A DNA stretch of 57,240 nt from Moraxellaceae bacterium AER2_44_116. GTDB taxonomy: Bacteria; Pseudomonadota; Gammaproteobacteria; Pseudomonadales; Moraxellaceae. The stretch is taken from positions 1 through 57,240 of the forward strand of contig VIAD01000012.1 of NCBI GenBank assembly GCA_006546595.1. The letters run 5' to 3'. This document shows, in pieces, positions 33,379 through 43,634 of the stretch (its first letter is position 1; the number at the start of each line of letters is the position of its first letter). A program made the position numbers and the translations under genes. The notes under the pieces were generated by a model that saw only the letters and a list, made by a program, of their open reading frames with translations, ran no database searches and was not told the DNA's origin.

Positions 33379-36300
33379 GTCGCGTCCTCACGGGCGCGTG
33401 GATTGAAACGCCTTTTTTAAGAGCTGTCTTAACGACCGCCACGTCGCGTCCTCACGGGCGCGTGGATTGAAACGTCGGTTGTTGATGATGATGGAATGCC
33501 GTTTGATCCGGTCGCGTCCTCACGGGCGCGTGGATTGAAACCATTGAAATAACGTGACCTTGCGCTGCATAAACGGGTCGCGTCCTCACGGGCGCGTGGA
33601 TTGAAACGGCAATTTATCCAACGCACAGACAGGCATATTAGGCGTCGCGTCCTCACGGGCGCGTGGATTGAAACGGCTTTATATTTAGCGCAAGATTTTA
33701 AAATCTATTGTCGCGTCCTCACGGGCGCGTGGATTGAAACTTAACAGGTTTATCAACCGATGCAAACGCTAGTCGTCGCGTCCTCACGGGCGCGTGGATT
33801 GAAACATCAAATGTACGACCGTATTATTGTCCTCAACAAGTCGCGTCCTCACGGGCGCGTGGATTGAAACGTCCCTACGCTCATCGTCGTGTAACACTCG
33901 GCTGTTGTCGCGTCCTCACGGGCGCGTGGATTGAAACAACTGACCGCTAGCACCGTCACTAATGAAAAAGTCGCGTCCTCACGGGCGCGTGGATTGAAAC
34001 ACTCAACAGTACACCCCTGTCGATGTCCCTAAAGGTCGCGTCCTCACGGGCGCGTGGATTGAAACTACGCCTATTGGTAATGTAATGTTGATTGCTGCAA
34101 GTGTCGCGTCCTCACGGGCGCGTGGATTGAAACAGTTTAAGGAATTATGGCAGATTAAAGCCTTGCCATGTCGCGTCCTCACGGGCGCGTGGATTGAAAC
34201 ACTAATGATGCCGATGGTCTTGCGTATGCTTATGAGTCGCGTCCTCACGGGCGCGTGGATTGAAACAGCGTATTAAAAACCAAACAAGGCGCGTCTTTAA
34301 GGTCGCGTCCTCACGGGCGCGTGGATTGAAACTATCGTGTAATAGAGTCGTTGGTTATTGTGTCGATGTCGCGTCCTCACGGGCGCGTGGATTGAAACAA
34401 CGGACCCGATGGCGCATTGGTATTGGCAAATGGTCGCGTCCTCACGGGCGCGTGGATTGAAACTGCTTGTGTAAGTCGATTTACGGATAACTGTGCTCGG
34501 TCGCGTCCTCACGGGCGCGTGGATTGAAACACCCGATGACGGTTTGCGTAACGTCACACTGGTGTCGCGTCCTCACGGGCGCGTGGATTGAAACGGCAGC
34601 GAGAGCAATTGACAAGGAAAGATCTGCATTGTCGCGTCCTCACGGGCGCGTGGATTGAAACAATGCGCGGCACAATAATGAATCTGTGGCCTGGGTCGCG
34701 TCCTCACGGGCGCGTGGATTGAAACTAGGTTGTGAATAACAACTGCTATGAAAAACACGTCGCGTCCTCACGGGCGCGTGGATTGAAACTAGTGAGTGTT
34801 GGCCCACCTGTATCAAGAGCTAATCGTCGCGTCCTCACGGGCGCGTGGATTGAAACATGCAGTATGTAGCAGGTGAATCCCGTTTTATCCGTCGCGTCCT
34901 CACGGGCGCGTGGATTGAAACATCGTCTTGAGTTATCAACTCACCAACAACTGATGGTCGCGTCCTCACGGGCGCGTGGATTGAAACTTTGCTTGCAGTG
35001 TGGTAGCGATTTCCAGCATTTCGTCGCGTCCTCACGGGCGCGTGGATTGAAACATTCGCCAATTGCTGATGATAGTTATCGTCGTATTGTCGCGTCCTCA
35101 CGGGCGCGTGGATTGAAACATTAAAAGAACAAATAAAAAGCGGATGCAATAGCGTCGCGTCCTCACGGGCGCGTGGATTGAAACTACTTGGCCTGCCAAT
35201 GTGTCACGGGCTTGGTTTAAGTCGCGTCCTCACGGGCGCGTGGATTGAAACTGCATAACGGGCGTGACTAACGGTTTTACTAGGTCGCGTCCTCACGGGC
35301 GCGTGGATTGAAACTTGTGCGGGATAGTTAAAGCCGCAAAAATCAACAGTCGCGTCCTCACGGGCGCGTGGATTGAAACTTTACCGCTCCAAAAAATCCC
35401 ATTCAATTGATACGGTCGCGTCCTCACGGGCGCGTGGATTGAAACGTCTGATAACTCATCAATGCCAAAATGTTTTTTTAGTCGCGTCCTCACGGGCGCG
35501 TGGATTGAAACTTCAAAATTGAAAGCGATGATTTAAGATAAACGTGTGTCGCGTCCTCACGGGCGCGTGGATTGAAACAAATATGCTTTGGGAATTTCTC
35601 AAGAATCCTGAGTCGCGTCCTCACGGGCGCGTGGATTGAAACTTTTATTGTCATTGTCATTTTTTGAATCCTCATGCTGTCGCGTCCTCACGGGCGCGTG
35701 GATTGAAACATTTGATACGCCAAAAAATACGCAATTTAAAGTTGTCGCGTCCTCACGGGCGCGTGGATTGAAACGTGGTCTTGGCCAATGCCTTGAAACT
35801 TACTGTCGTTGCGTCGCGTCCTCACGGGCGCGTGGATTGAAACACCACGTAAGTGATATTTGTGCGAGTAATAGTTAATGTCGCGTCCTCACGGGCGCGT
35901 GGATTGAAACATTTAGTGCTTTTTCGCCACGATCTTCATATGGCTCACGTCGCGTCCTCACGGGCGCGTGGATTGAAACAATCGCCTACAAGAGCAATTT
36001 ACAGGGAAATATGCGTCGCGTCCTCACGGGCGCGTGGATTGAAACCGCTATTTTGTATGCCTGACGCACTAGCATCACTATGTCGCGTCCTCACGGGCGC
36101 GTGGATTGAAACTTATACTACGCGATATATAGCAACAGTGAAAAGAACGTCGCGTCCTCACGGGCGCGTGGATTGAAACGTTCGGACTGCCGCCATATCG
36201 CGCAATACAAGCCTGTCGCGTCCTCACGGGCGCGTGGATTGAAACGGGTATTGGTGGATTTTGATTTTGTGAAACGTGGGGGGTCGCGTCCTCACGGGCG

Positions 36301-39300
36301 CGTGGATTGAAACAAGCCTACGCGCCCAAATCAAACAATTAACGGTACGTCGCGTCCTCACGGGCGCGTGGATTGAAACGGTGTTGTTCGTCGTTATGGT
36401 GCGAGTCAATCCAATGTCGCGTCCTCACGGGCGCGTGGATTGAAACATTGGGACTACCACCGTATCTCGCTATACAAGCTTGTCGCGTCCTCACGGGCGC
36501 GTGGATTGAAACTTAATCAGTCCGTCCTTTTTCCCGTTTTTATCAATGTCGCGTCCTCACGGGCGCGTGGATTGAAACTCAGCACAAATACGACTTAGAT
36601 TTTTATAGCATCGTCGCGTCCTCACGGGCGCGTGGATTGAAACTTCTAAAGCCGATACTGTTCAATCTGCTTCTAAAGTCGCGTCCTCACGGGCGCGTGG
36701 ATTGAAACATATAGTCAGGAAATTTACTACGTAATTTAAACTGGTCGCGTCCTCACGGGCGCGTGGATTGAAACTCTAGCTCGTTAAGCTGATCTGTTAT
36801 CGCTTTCTTTGTCGCGTCCTCACGGGCGCGTGGATTGAAACGTTTTGATGGCAGACCAAAAGCCGAAGAAGCGTGGGCGTCGCGTCCTCACGGGCGCGTG
36901 GATTGAAACCCGTGATGAGATACACCTTTCCAGATTTTGGCTTAGTCGCGTCCTCACGGGCGCGTGGATTGAAACTCTGCACTGATAGAGATATTTGTTT
37001 TACTCTTTGAGGTCGCGTCCTCACGGGCGCGTGGATTGAAACTTGTTGATAGCAATAAAATCCCGTTAGATATGGCAGGTCGCGTCCTCACGGGCGCGTG
37101 GATTGAAACACATCATGGCGGCGACTATAGCAAGATAAAAACGGTCGCGTCCTCACGGGCGCGTGGATTGAAACCCATCACAGCGATAATAAGCACTCAT
37201 TTTTTAACAAGTCGCGTCCTCACGGGCGCGTGGATTGAAACAAAGTGGCATAAACCGCTTTGAAGTAGTCGTTAAAGTCGCGTCCTCACGGGCGCGTGGA
37301 TTGAAACGTCGAAATGTGAACGATGCGCCAAGAGGCGGCAAGTCGCGTCCTCACGGGCGCGTGGATTGAAACACGACAATACCAAGATTTTTACGGCAAT
37401 AATTTAGGTCGCGTCCTCACGGGCGCGTGGATTGAAACCTCTATCTCTAGAAGTATCAAACCTTTCTCTAGAGCGTCGCGTCCTCACGGGCGCGTGGATT
37501 GAAACAAAAACGCCTACAAGCTCACTGTCGAGGCTGTAATGGTCGCGTCCTCACGGGCGCGTGGATTGAAACAGACAACAAGCCGTTAACCATTGGGATG
37601 ACCTCATGTCGCGTCCTCACGGGCGCGTGGATTGAAACCACTATGACGGTGTCGGGGGAGTTGTTGACTCCAGTCGCGTCCTCACGGGCGCGTGGATTGA
37701 AACGTTCTGTCGTTGTTCAGTGTCTAGGGTCTAACGAAGTCGCGTCCTCACGGGCGCGTGGATTGAAACATTGTGGCAAATTCCGTGACACTTGGGCTTA
37801 TAATTCGTCGCGTCCTCACGGGCGCGTGGATTGAAACCGTCTTTGTGTGGCTCTGCTACGCGTAAACCTGCCATGTCGCGTCCTCACGGGCGCGTGGATT
37901 GAAACTAGTCCCTTATCGCGTCTTTGAAACACTCACAAATGTCGCGTCCTCACGGGCGCGTGGATTGAAACTTTAGATCGTAGTAAGTTTGAATATTTAC
38001 ATAAAGTCGCGTCCTCACGGGCGCGTGGATTGAAACAGGGATTATCTCTTGAGGCGCAGATTATCTACCTGCGTCGCGTCCTCACGGGCGCGTGGATTGA
38101 AACGGGCGGCACATGGGCGGCTGGTTTATCGCAATCAATGTCGCGTCCTCACGGGCGCGTGGATTGAAACTCAATTTTGGCATAAGCAACAACATCTGCG
38201 CGTGTGTCGCGTCCTCACGGGCGCGTGGATTGAAACGACATATTCCATTTTGTTTGACCGGGTGTCGTGAGTCGCGTCCTCACGGGCGCGTGGATTGAAA
38301 CTTCGTAGGTGTCACTTGGTGTATAAGAACAGGAAACGTCGCGTCCTCACGGGCGCGTGGATTGAAACATGTTCGTCATCGAAAATTTGATTTTTATTAG
38401 GTCGCGTCCTCACGGGCGCGTGGATTGAAACAGCGAATGCCCGTCAGAACTACATTTTGCTAATAAGTCGCGTCCTCACGGGCGCGTGGATTGAAACAGC
38501 CGTAACCACTGTACGCACGGTATTTGAACAATGTCGCGTCCTCACGGGCGCGTGGATTGAAACGCCTGTAGCCGCATCAGCCACCGCCTCGACCATCTGT
38601 CGCGTCCTCACGGGCGCGTGGATTGAAACTTTGACGCTCGGCATTAGTTGGTGATGTTTTGTTGTCGCGTCCTCACGGGCGCGTGGATTGAAACGACGCA
38701 TGGCCGACTAGCCCACTTGCTTCTCATAGTCGCGTCCTCACGGGCGCGTGGATTGAAACGTCATCAGTTACGCCTTTGTAGCGTGTTTGATCTTGTCGCG
38801 TCCTCACGGGCGCGTGGATTGAAACCTATTTTTGGTAAATATAACGCGGCAAACACGCAAGTCGCGTCCTCACGGGCGCGTGGATTGAAACATTGAATGT
38901 GACATGGATTTTTGTGCATCACGTTCGGTCGCGTCCTCACGGGCGCGTGGATTGAAACTTCTTCGGAGACTTGGCGCATTGGCTTACGTTGACGTCGCGT
39001 CCTCACGGGCGCGTGGATTGAAACCATTAAACTCGCACCCCTAAAATTTTATAAACATGTCGCGTCCTCACGGGCGCGTGGATTGAAACCATTGTCAAGC
39101 CCTCAATATTTACATAGCTAATATGTCGCGTCCTCACGGGCGCGTGGATTGAAACACAGATGCACGTTTGTGGTCTTGGTCGTTATCAAGTCGCGTCCTC
39201 ACGGGCGCGTGGATTGAAACCGCCTGAAACGCGCTAAATTCCTCGTCTTTTTGCTTGTCGCGTCCTCACGGGCGCGTGGATTGAAACTCGCATGAAAGCT

Positions 39301-41802
39301 CATGCAGTGCTGAATGTGCCGGTCGCGTCCTCACGGGCGCGTGGATTGAAACCTAAACCTGACGGCTTTGAAGATGAAAGCGAAGTTGTCGCGTCCTCAC
39401 GGGCGCGTGGATTGAAACATGGGTTTGATGTAACTGAGATTTGAGTTAAGAAAGTCGCGTCCTCACGGGCGCGTGGATTGAAACAGTAGCATATCCGCCG
39501 TATGCAGTTTATCTTGGTAGTCGCGTCCTCACGGGCGCGTGGATTGAAACGCGCTAAAGCTCGTCGCATCAAGAAAAAACACGGCGCGTCGCGTCCTCAC
39601 GGGCGCGTGGATTGAAACAGCTAAAGATACTTTATCTTCGACCCACACATCACGTCGCGTCCTCACCGGGCGCGTGGATTGAAACAAAAGTACCGTACAC
39701 AACCATACAGAGGATACTAACAGTCGCGTCCTCACGGGCGCGTGGATTGAAACTGTATAAGTACCATCGCCATCTGACCCACCACCAATACGTCGCGTCC
39801 TCACGGGCGCGTGGATTGAAACGTATATATCGGCGCAGGTCGCCATTGATGACGGGGTGTCGCGTCCTCACGGGCGCGTGGATTGAAACACGGCAAGACG
39901 TAATTCAGGGTGCATATAGATTTGTCGCGTCCTCACGGGCGCGTGGATTGAAACTTTTATTCGCGGCTTTAAATATGAGGAATGTGGTTGTCGCGTCCTC
40001 ACGGGCGCGTGGATTGAAACAAAAAATGAAAGTCACACTCAAAAAAGCCAAGTCACGTCGCGTCCTCACGGGCGCGTGGATTGAAACCAAACATTCGCCA
40101 TCTTCATTTTCTAATGTTGTCCGGTCGCGTCCTCACGGGCGCGTGGATTGAAACGGGTGTTAGCAGGCGATGGTTAACAATAGGGAAATGTCGCGTCCTC
40201 ACGGGCGCGTGGATTGAAACGTCTGTGCTGTTTTTAGGTCAAACATATCAAGGCAAGTCGCGTCCTCACGGGCGCGTGGATTGAAACATAAACACAATTT
40301 TATTTTATTTGAAGTTCATACAAGGTCGCGTCCTCACGGGCGCGTGGATTGAAACTGGTGCTGTTGTGCGCATTGATGCAGGCGCGGCAGAGTCGCGTCC
40401 TCACGGGCGCGTGGATTGAAACCCAAAGTTACATTGATTGAACGTAAATGAGTCAGTGTCGCGTCCTCACGGGCGCGTGGATTGAAACGGTGGTTGTTGA
40501 TATTTATATTGAATCATTGGCTGGTCGCGTCCTCACGGGCGCGTGGATTGAAACATTCAGTGTAGCCACATCATCTAAGCGCATTTTGTGTCGCGTCCTC
40601 ACGGGCGCGTGGATTGAAACATAGCATACGCTCAGAAAGTGCCGAGCAAGATATTGGTCGCGTCCTCACGGGCGCGTGGATTGAAACAATTTGATGCGTA
40701 CATTTTTGCAGCCGATTACGACGTCGCGTCCTCACGGGCGCGTGGATTGAAACCGCCAACCGTGTGCCTAAAAATCTTAGTGCCTTGTCGCGTCCTCACG
40801 GGCGCGTGGATTGAAACAACTGTCCACCCCAAAGCCGCCGACTCAGGACTAGTCGCGTCCTCACGGGCGCGTGGATTGAAACACAACATTTGCAGCGCGT
40901 ACCTGTTTTGACTTCATGTCGCGTCCTCACGGGCGCGTGGATTGAAACGTCTTAAACGACATAACCAACGCACTAAAATAGTCGTCGCGTCCTCACGGGC
41001 GCGTGGATTGAAACGCTGCATCTTCTAATGACGAAGCCAAAATCAGGTACGTCGCGTCCTCACGGGCGCGTGGATTGAAACCCAGAGATGGCCGCAAAAG
41101 CTAAAGCGGTCATGTGTCGCGTCCTCACGGGCGCGTGGATTGAAACCTCGTACAACTTTAGACACGCAACCGCACCGACAAGTCGCGTCCTCACGGGCGC
41201 GTGGATTGAAACCAATTGGTTTGGGTGCGGCAAAAAGACAGAGCCTTGTCGCGTCCTCACGGGCGCGTGGATTGAAACTGTCGATTCAGGCTCAAAGGGG
41301 GGCACTTGCATACGTCGCGTCCTCACGGGCGCGTGGATTGAAACAATTGAATTGCTTACGGTGATAGAACTATCAATGGGTCGCGTCCTCACGGGCGCGT
41401 GGATTGAAACTTGAATTCGACACGCCAAAAAACTTATACAACCCTGGTCGCGTCCTCACGGGCGCGTGGATTGAAACAACGCTGGACAGATTGATAGCAA
41501 AACGACAATGGAGTCGCGTCCTCACGGGCGCGTGGATTGAAACATGTCGGTGAATTTGTCTAGTGTTAGACCGCCGTGTCGCGTCCTCACGGGCGCGTGG
41601 ATTGAAACATGATTAAGCAGCAAGCGTGAAGATACTGCTGAAGCGTCGCGTCCTCACGGGCGCGTGGATTGAAACTACCTCCCGTATTTGCTCTTTTACC
41701 CAATGAGTCTGTCGCGTCCTCACGGGCGCGTGGATTGAAACATCTACGCCGCCAATCATGCAAATGCCGAGGCTAAGTCGCGTCCTCACGGGCGCGTGGA
41801 TT
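33379..41802 (+). CRISPR. Type I-C CRISPR array, 128 repeats / 127 spacers
   Basis: The repeat is 31 nt, begins GTCGCGTCCTCAC and ends GCGTGGATTGAAAC. CGCGTCC can pair with GGGCGCG around TCAC, giving the hairpin processed by Cas5c. Counting repeat starts by eye gave 128, at intervals of 62-69 bases, with spacers of 32-38 nt. All repeats look identical except number 96 (39654-39685, one extra C) and the last (41777-41802), cut after GGATT. Transcription is on the plus strand from the leader at 33378, so the oldest spacers are near 41.8 kb. The reading frames that cross the array are artefacts of the repeat. The array is unusually long, notably for a phage-associated locus. Confidence 0.98.
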
Positions 41803-41803
41803 T

Positions 41804-41871
41804 GTAACCCTCGAACAAACCCACTTTTTTATCGCATACCCTAGTCGTAACTTAAAAATCTTACGACTAGG
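41804..41871 (+). promoter_or_regulatory. Composite late element, copy G, fused to the last CRISPR repeat
   Basis: GTAACCCTCGAACAAAC at 41804-41820 starts one base after the truncated terminal repeat. CCTAGTCGTAA (41840-41850) pairs perfectly with TTACGACTAGG (41861-41871). ATG 41880 follows and AGGTG at the end of the right arm can serve as Shine-Dalgarno. Confidence 0.65.
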
Positions 41872-41879
41872 TGTTTTCT

Positions 41880-43619
41880 ATGTCAGCTTTACTTTCTCAA
41901 ATTAACAACACCGCGCACCAAGGCGCATTTGGCCATAACCCTCGATCTGAACCCACACTCGCTCAATTAGCCGCAGGTAACTACAAAAAAGGCGTAGTGA
42001 TGGTGAAAGGGTTAAGTATTGCCATTGAAAACCCCGCTTACACCTACCGCAAAGGCATGGATAAATCAGGCAAAGAATGGATGTGCTTGATGCAGGCACA
42101 CTATGGCTATATTCAGGGTCATAGAGGCAATGACGGCGATGAAATGGATGTATTTATCGGCAATGTGCCTGAAAACGACACGGTTTATATCGTCAATCAA
42201 AAAACAGCAGACGGCTATTTTGACGAACATAAAATCATGCTTGGCTTCCTGTCACAACAGCAAGCCGTTGACACCTATCAACACTGTTTTGAGCGTGGTT
42301 GGACGGGTTTAATGAGTGTTGTGCCTTGCACCATGACGCAATTCAAGTGGTGGTTAGCCAATGGTGATAAGTCACGGCCTGTCACTTTAGACCGCTTGCC
42401 CTACGCAGGATTAGAGCGTTTGGATAGTGTGATTTGGGGCGGTAATGACGGGTCAGACTTAGCCAGTCATAGTGGCCAAGTACATAAATTGTTGTACCAG
42501 ATTCGCCAATGTGATGACACGCATCAAGCCTTAGAGCCTTTGTCTTATAACGATTTAGTGCAAGAACTTGGCAATCAAGGTTTTATGTACGAAAACTATG
42601 ATGCATTAGTCGTTGAGTACAACAAATTAGAGAAAAAAGCCAAGCAATTACTCATGGTGATGCAAGGTGCGGCCAGTAGTGTTAAGCCCATTGGTGTCAC
42701 TGTAGGTAAGCCATTAACCAAGGGCGGTGTGGCTAATGTCGTTGCATGGTTTGAGATGGATGATGGTCAAGCCGTGGGTGTGTTTTTCCATAACCCTGAT
42801 AAAACGCCTAAAAAGATTGACCCCATGGACGAGATGATTAGCTACAAATGGGTGCTTAACAAAAAAGACATTACCATTGCCGTTGCGCCTGAGCAGGGTA
42901 AGGATTTGATTATTCGTACCGTCGCTAAGCGCATTATGCAGTTGGTTGAAAAGAATCATGACCGTTTTGTCAAAGCCAATGGTGACAAGGCCGCACTGAA
43001 TCAGGCAGAGCAAGACTTAACCGCTAAAGTGGCAGAAAAACAAGCGACCTTGAAAGGTTTGCAAGATGACGTTGCCGCGTTGCAGGCGAAGAAAGCCGAA
43101 AAAGATGCTTTTACACTCCAAGCCCAAACCGAAGCAGACCTACGCCAACGTGAAGCCGAAGCTCAAGCCGCTGAAGCTGAACGATTAGCGCAAGAGAAAG
43201 CTGCAAAAGATAAAGCACAGGCCGATAAAGATGCGGCTGATTTCCGTTTGACAGGTAGTAATTTGCCAGCCGATGTAGCGGCAGCAGGTGGTCAACAGGA
43301 TTTATTAGCCAGCGGCAATCAAAACGATAAAGAAGATGCAGAAAAAGAAGCATTTGTTACCTCTACTCAAGAGCAACAGCCACCACAACCCGTAAGCGAG
43401 CCAGCTACACCAACCCAAGAAGACCAAGACCGTGAATTCTTACAGTCTGCTATTGACGAAAAAATCAACATTTTAGATGCCGCTAATGTCAATAAATTGG
43501 CCGAGTTATCAAAAATCTATACCCAAGGTGACATGAACGGTCTGATTAAACAAGCCAAACAAGTTGCGATTTCCGCAATCACACGCAGCGTTGCGCAAGC
43601 GACAGCGAATATTGGTTAA
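41880..43619 (+). CDS. Polyvalent protein: pyrophosphatase-like + DarA N-terminal-like antirestriction
   Basis: 579 aa from ATG 41880 (a GTG at 41871 lies in the hairpin arm). Residues 40-165 match the inorganic-pyrophosphatase-like domain of large polyvalent proteins: YGYIQGHRGNDGDEMDVFIG (75-94), then FDEHKIMLGF and a GW-rich segment. Residues 270-365 match the N-terminal domain of DarA, the phage P1 protein that is injected with DNA and protects it from type I restriction: VTVGKPLTKGGVANVV, FFHNPDKTPKKID, WVLNKKDITIAVAPE. A coiled, alanine- and glutamate-rich region (370-450) and an acidic tail follow. It is likely a virion-carried defence-countering protein. The combination with a CRISPR system next door is noteworthy. 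Confidence 0.8.
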   Translation: MSALLSQINNTAHQGAFGHNPRSEPTLAQLAAGNYKKGVVMVKGLSIAIENPAYTYRKGMDKSGKEWMCLMQAHYGYIQGHRGNDGDEMDVFIGNVPENDTVYIVNQKTADGYFDEHKIMLGFLSQQQAVDTYQHCFERGWTGLMSVVPCTMTQFKWWLANGDKSRPVTLDRLPYAGLERLDSVIWGGNDGSDLASHSGQVHKLLYQIRQCDDTHQALEPLSYNDLVQELGNQGFMYENYDALVVEYNKLEKKAKQLLMVMQGAASSVKPIGVTVGKPLTKGGVANVVAWFEMDDGQAVGVFFHNPDKTPKKIDPMDEMISYKWVLNKKDITIAVAPEQGKDLIIRTVAKRIMQLVEKNHDRFVKANGDKAALNQAEQDLTAKVAEKQATLKGLQDDVAALQAKKAEKDAFTLQAQTEADLRQREAEAQAAEAERLAQEKAAKDKAQADKDAADFRLTGSNLPADVAAAGGQQDLLASGNQNDKEDAEKEAFVTSTQEQQPPQPVSEPATPTQEDQDREFLQSAIDEKINILDAANVNKLAELSKIYTQGDMNGLIKQAKQVAISAITRSVAQATANIG

Positions 43620-43634
43620 GGGAAGGGCTAGCAT

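Noticed and set aside
36644..36677. Spacer 50 resembles part of the 52664-53176 gene (KAD..VQS)
   Set aside because: The DNA alignment needs a codon-sized gap and several mismatches, so it is not a credible self-target. No exact self-targeting spacer was noticed, but a full comparison could not be made by eye.
33429..41428. Many open reading frames across 33.4-41.4 kb on both strands
   Set aside because: Their translations are repeats such as VASSRARGLK or VSIHAPVRTR, which come from the CRISPR repeat read in different frames. They are not genes.
41932..42800. Further ATAACCCTCG and ATAACCCTGA matches near 41936 and 42791
   Set aside because: Both lie inside the DarA-like coding region, lack the leading G and are not followed by a hairpin and a start codon. 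They look like chance matches and show the background rate.
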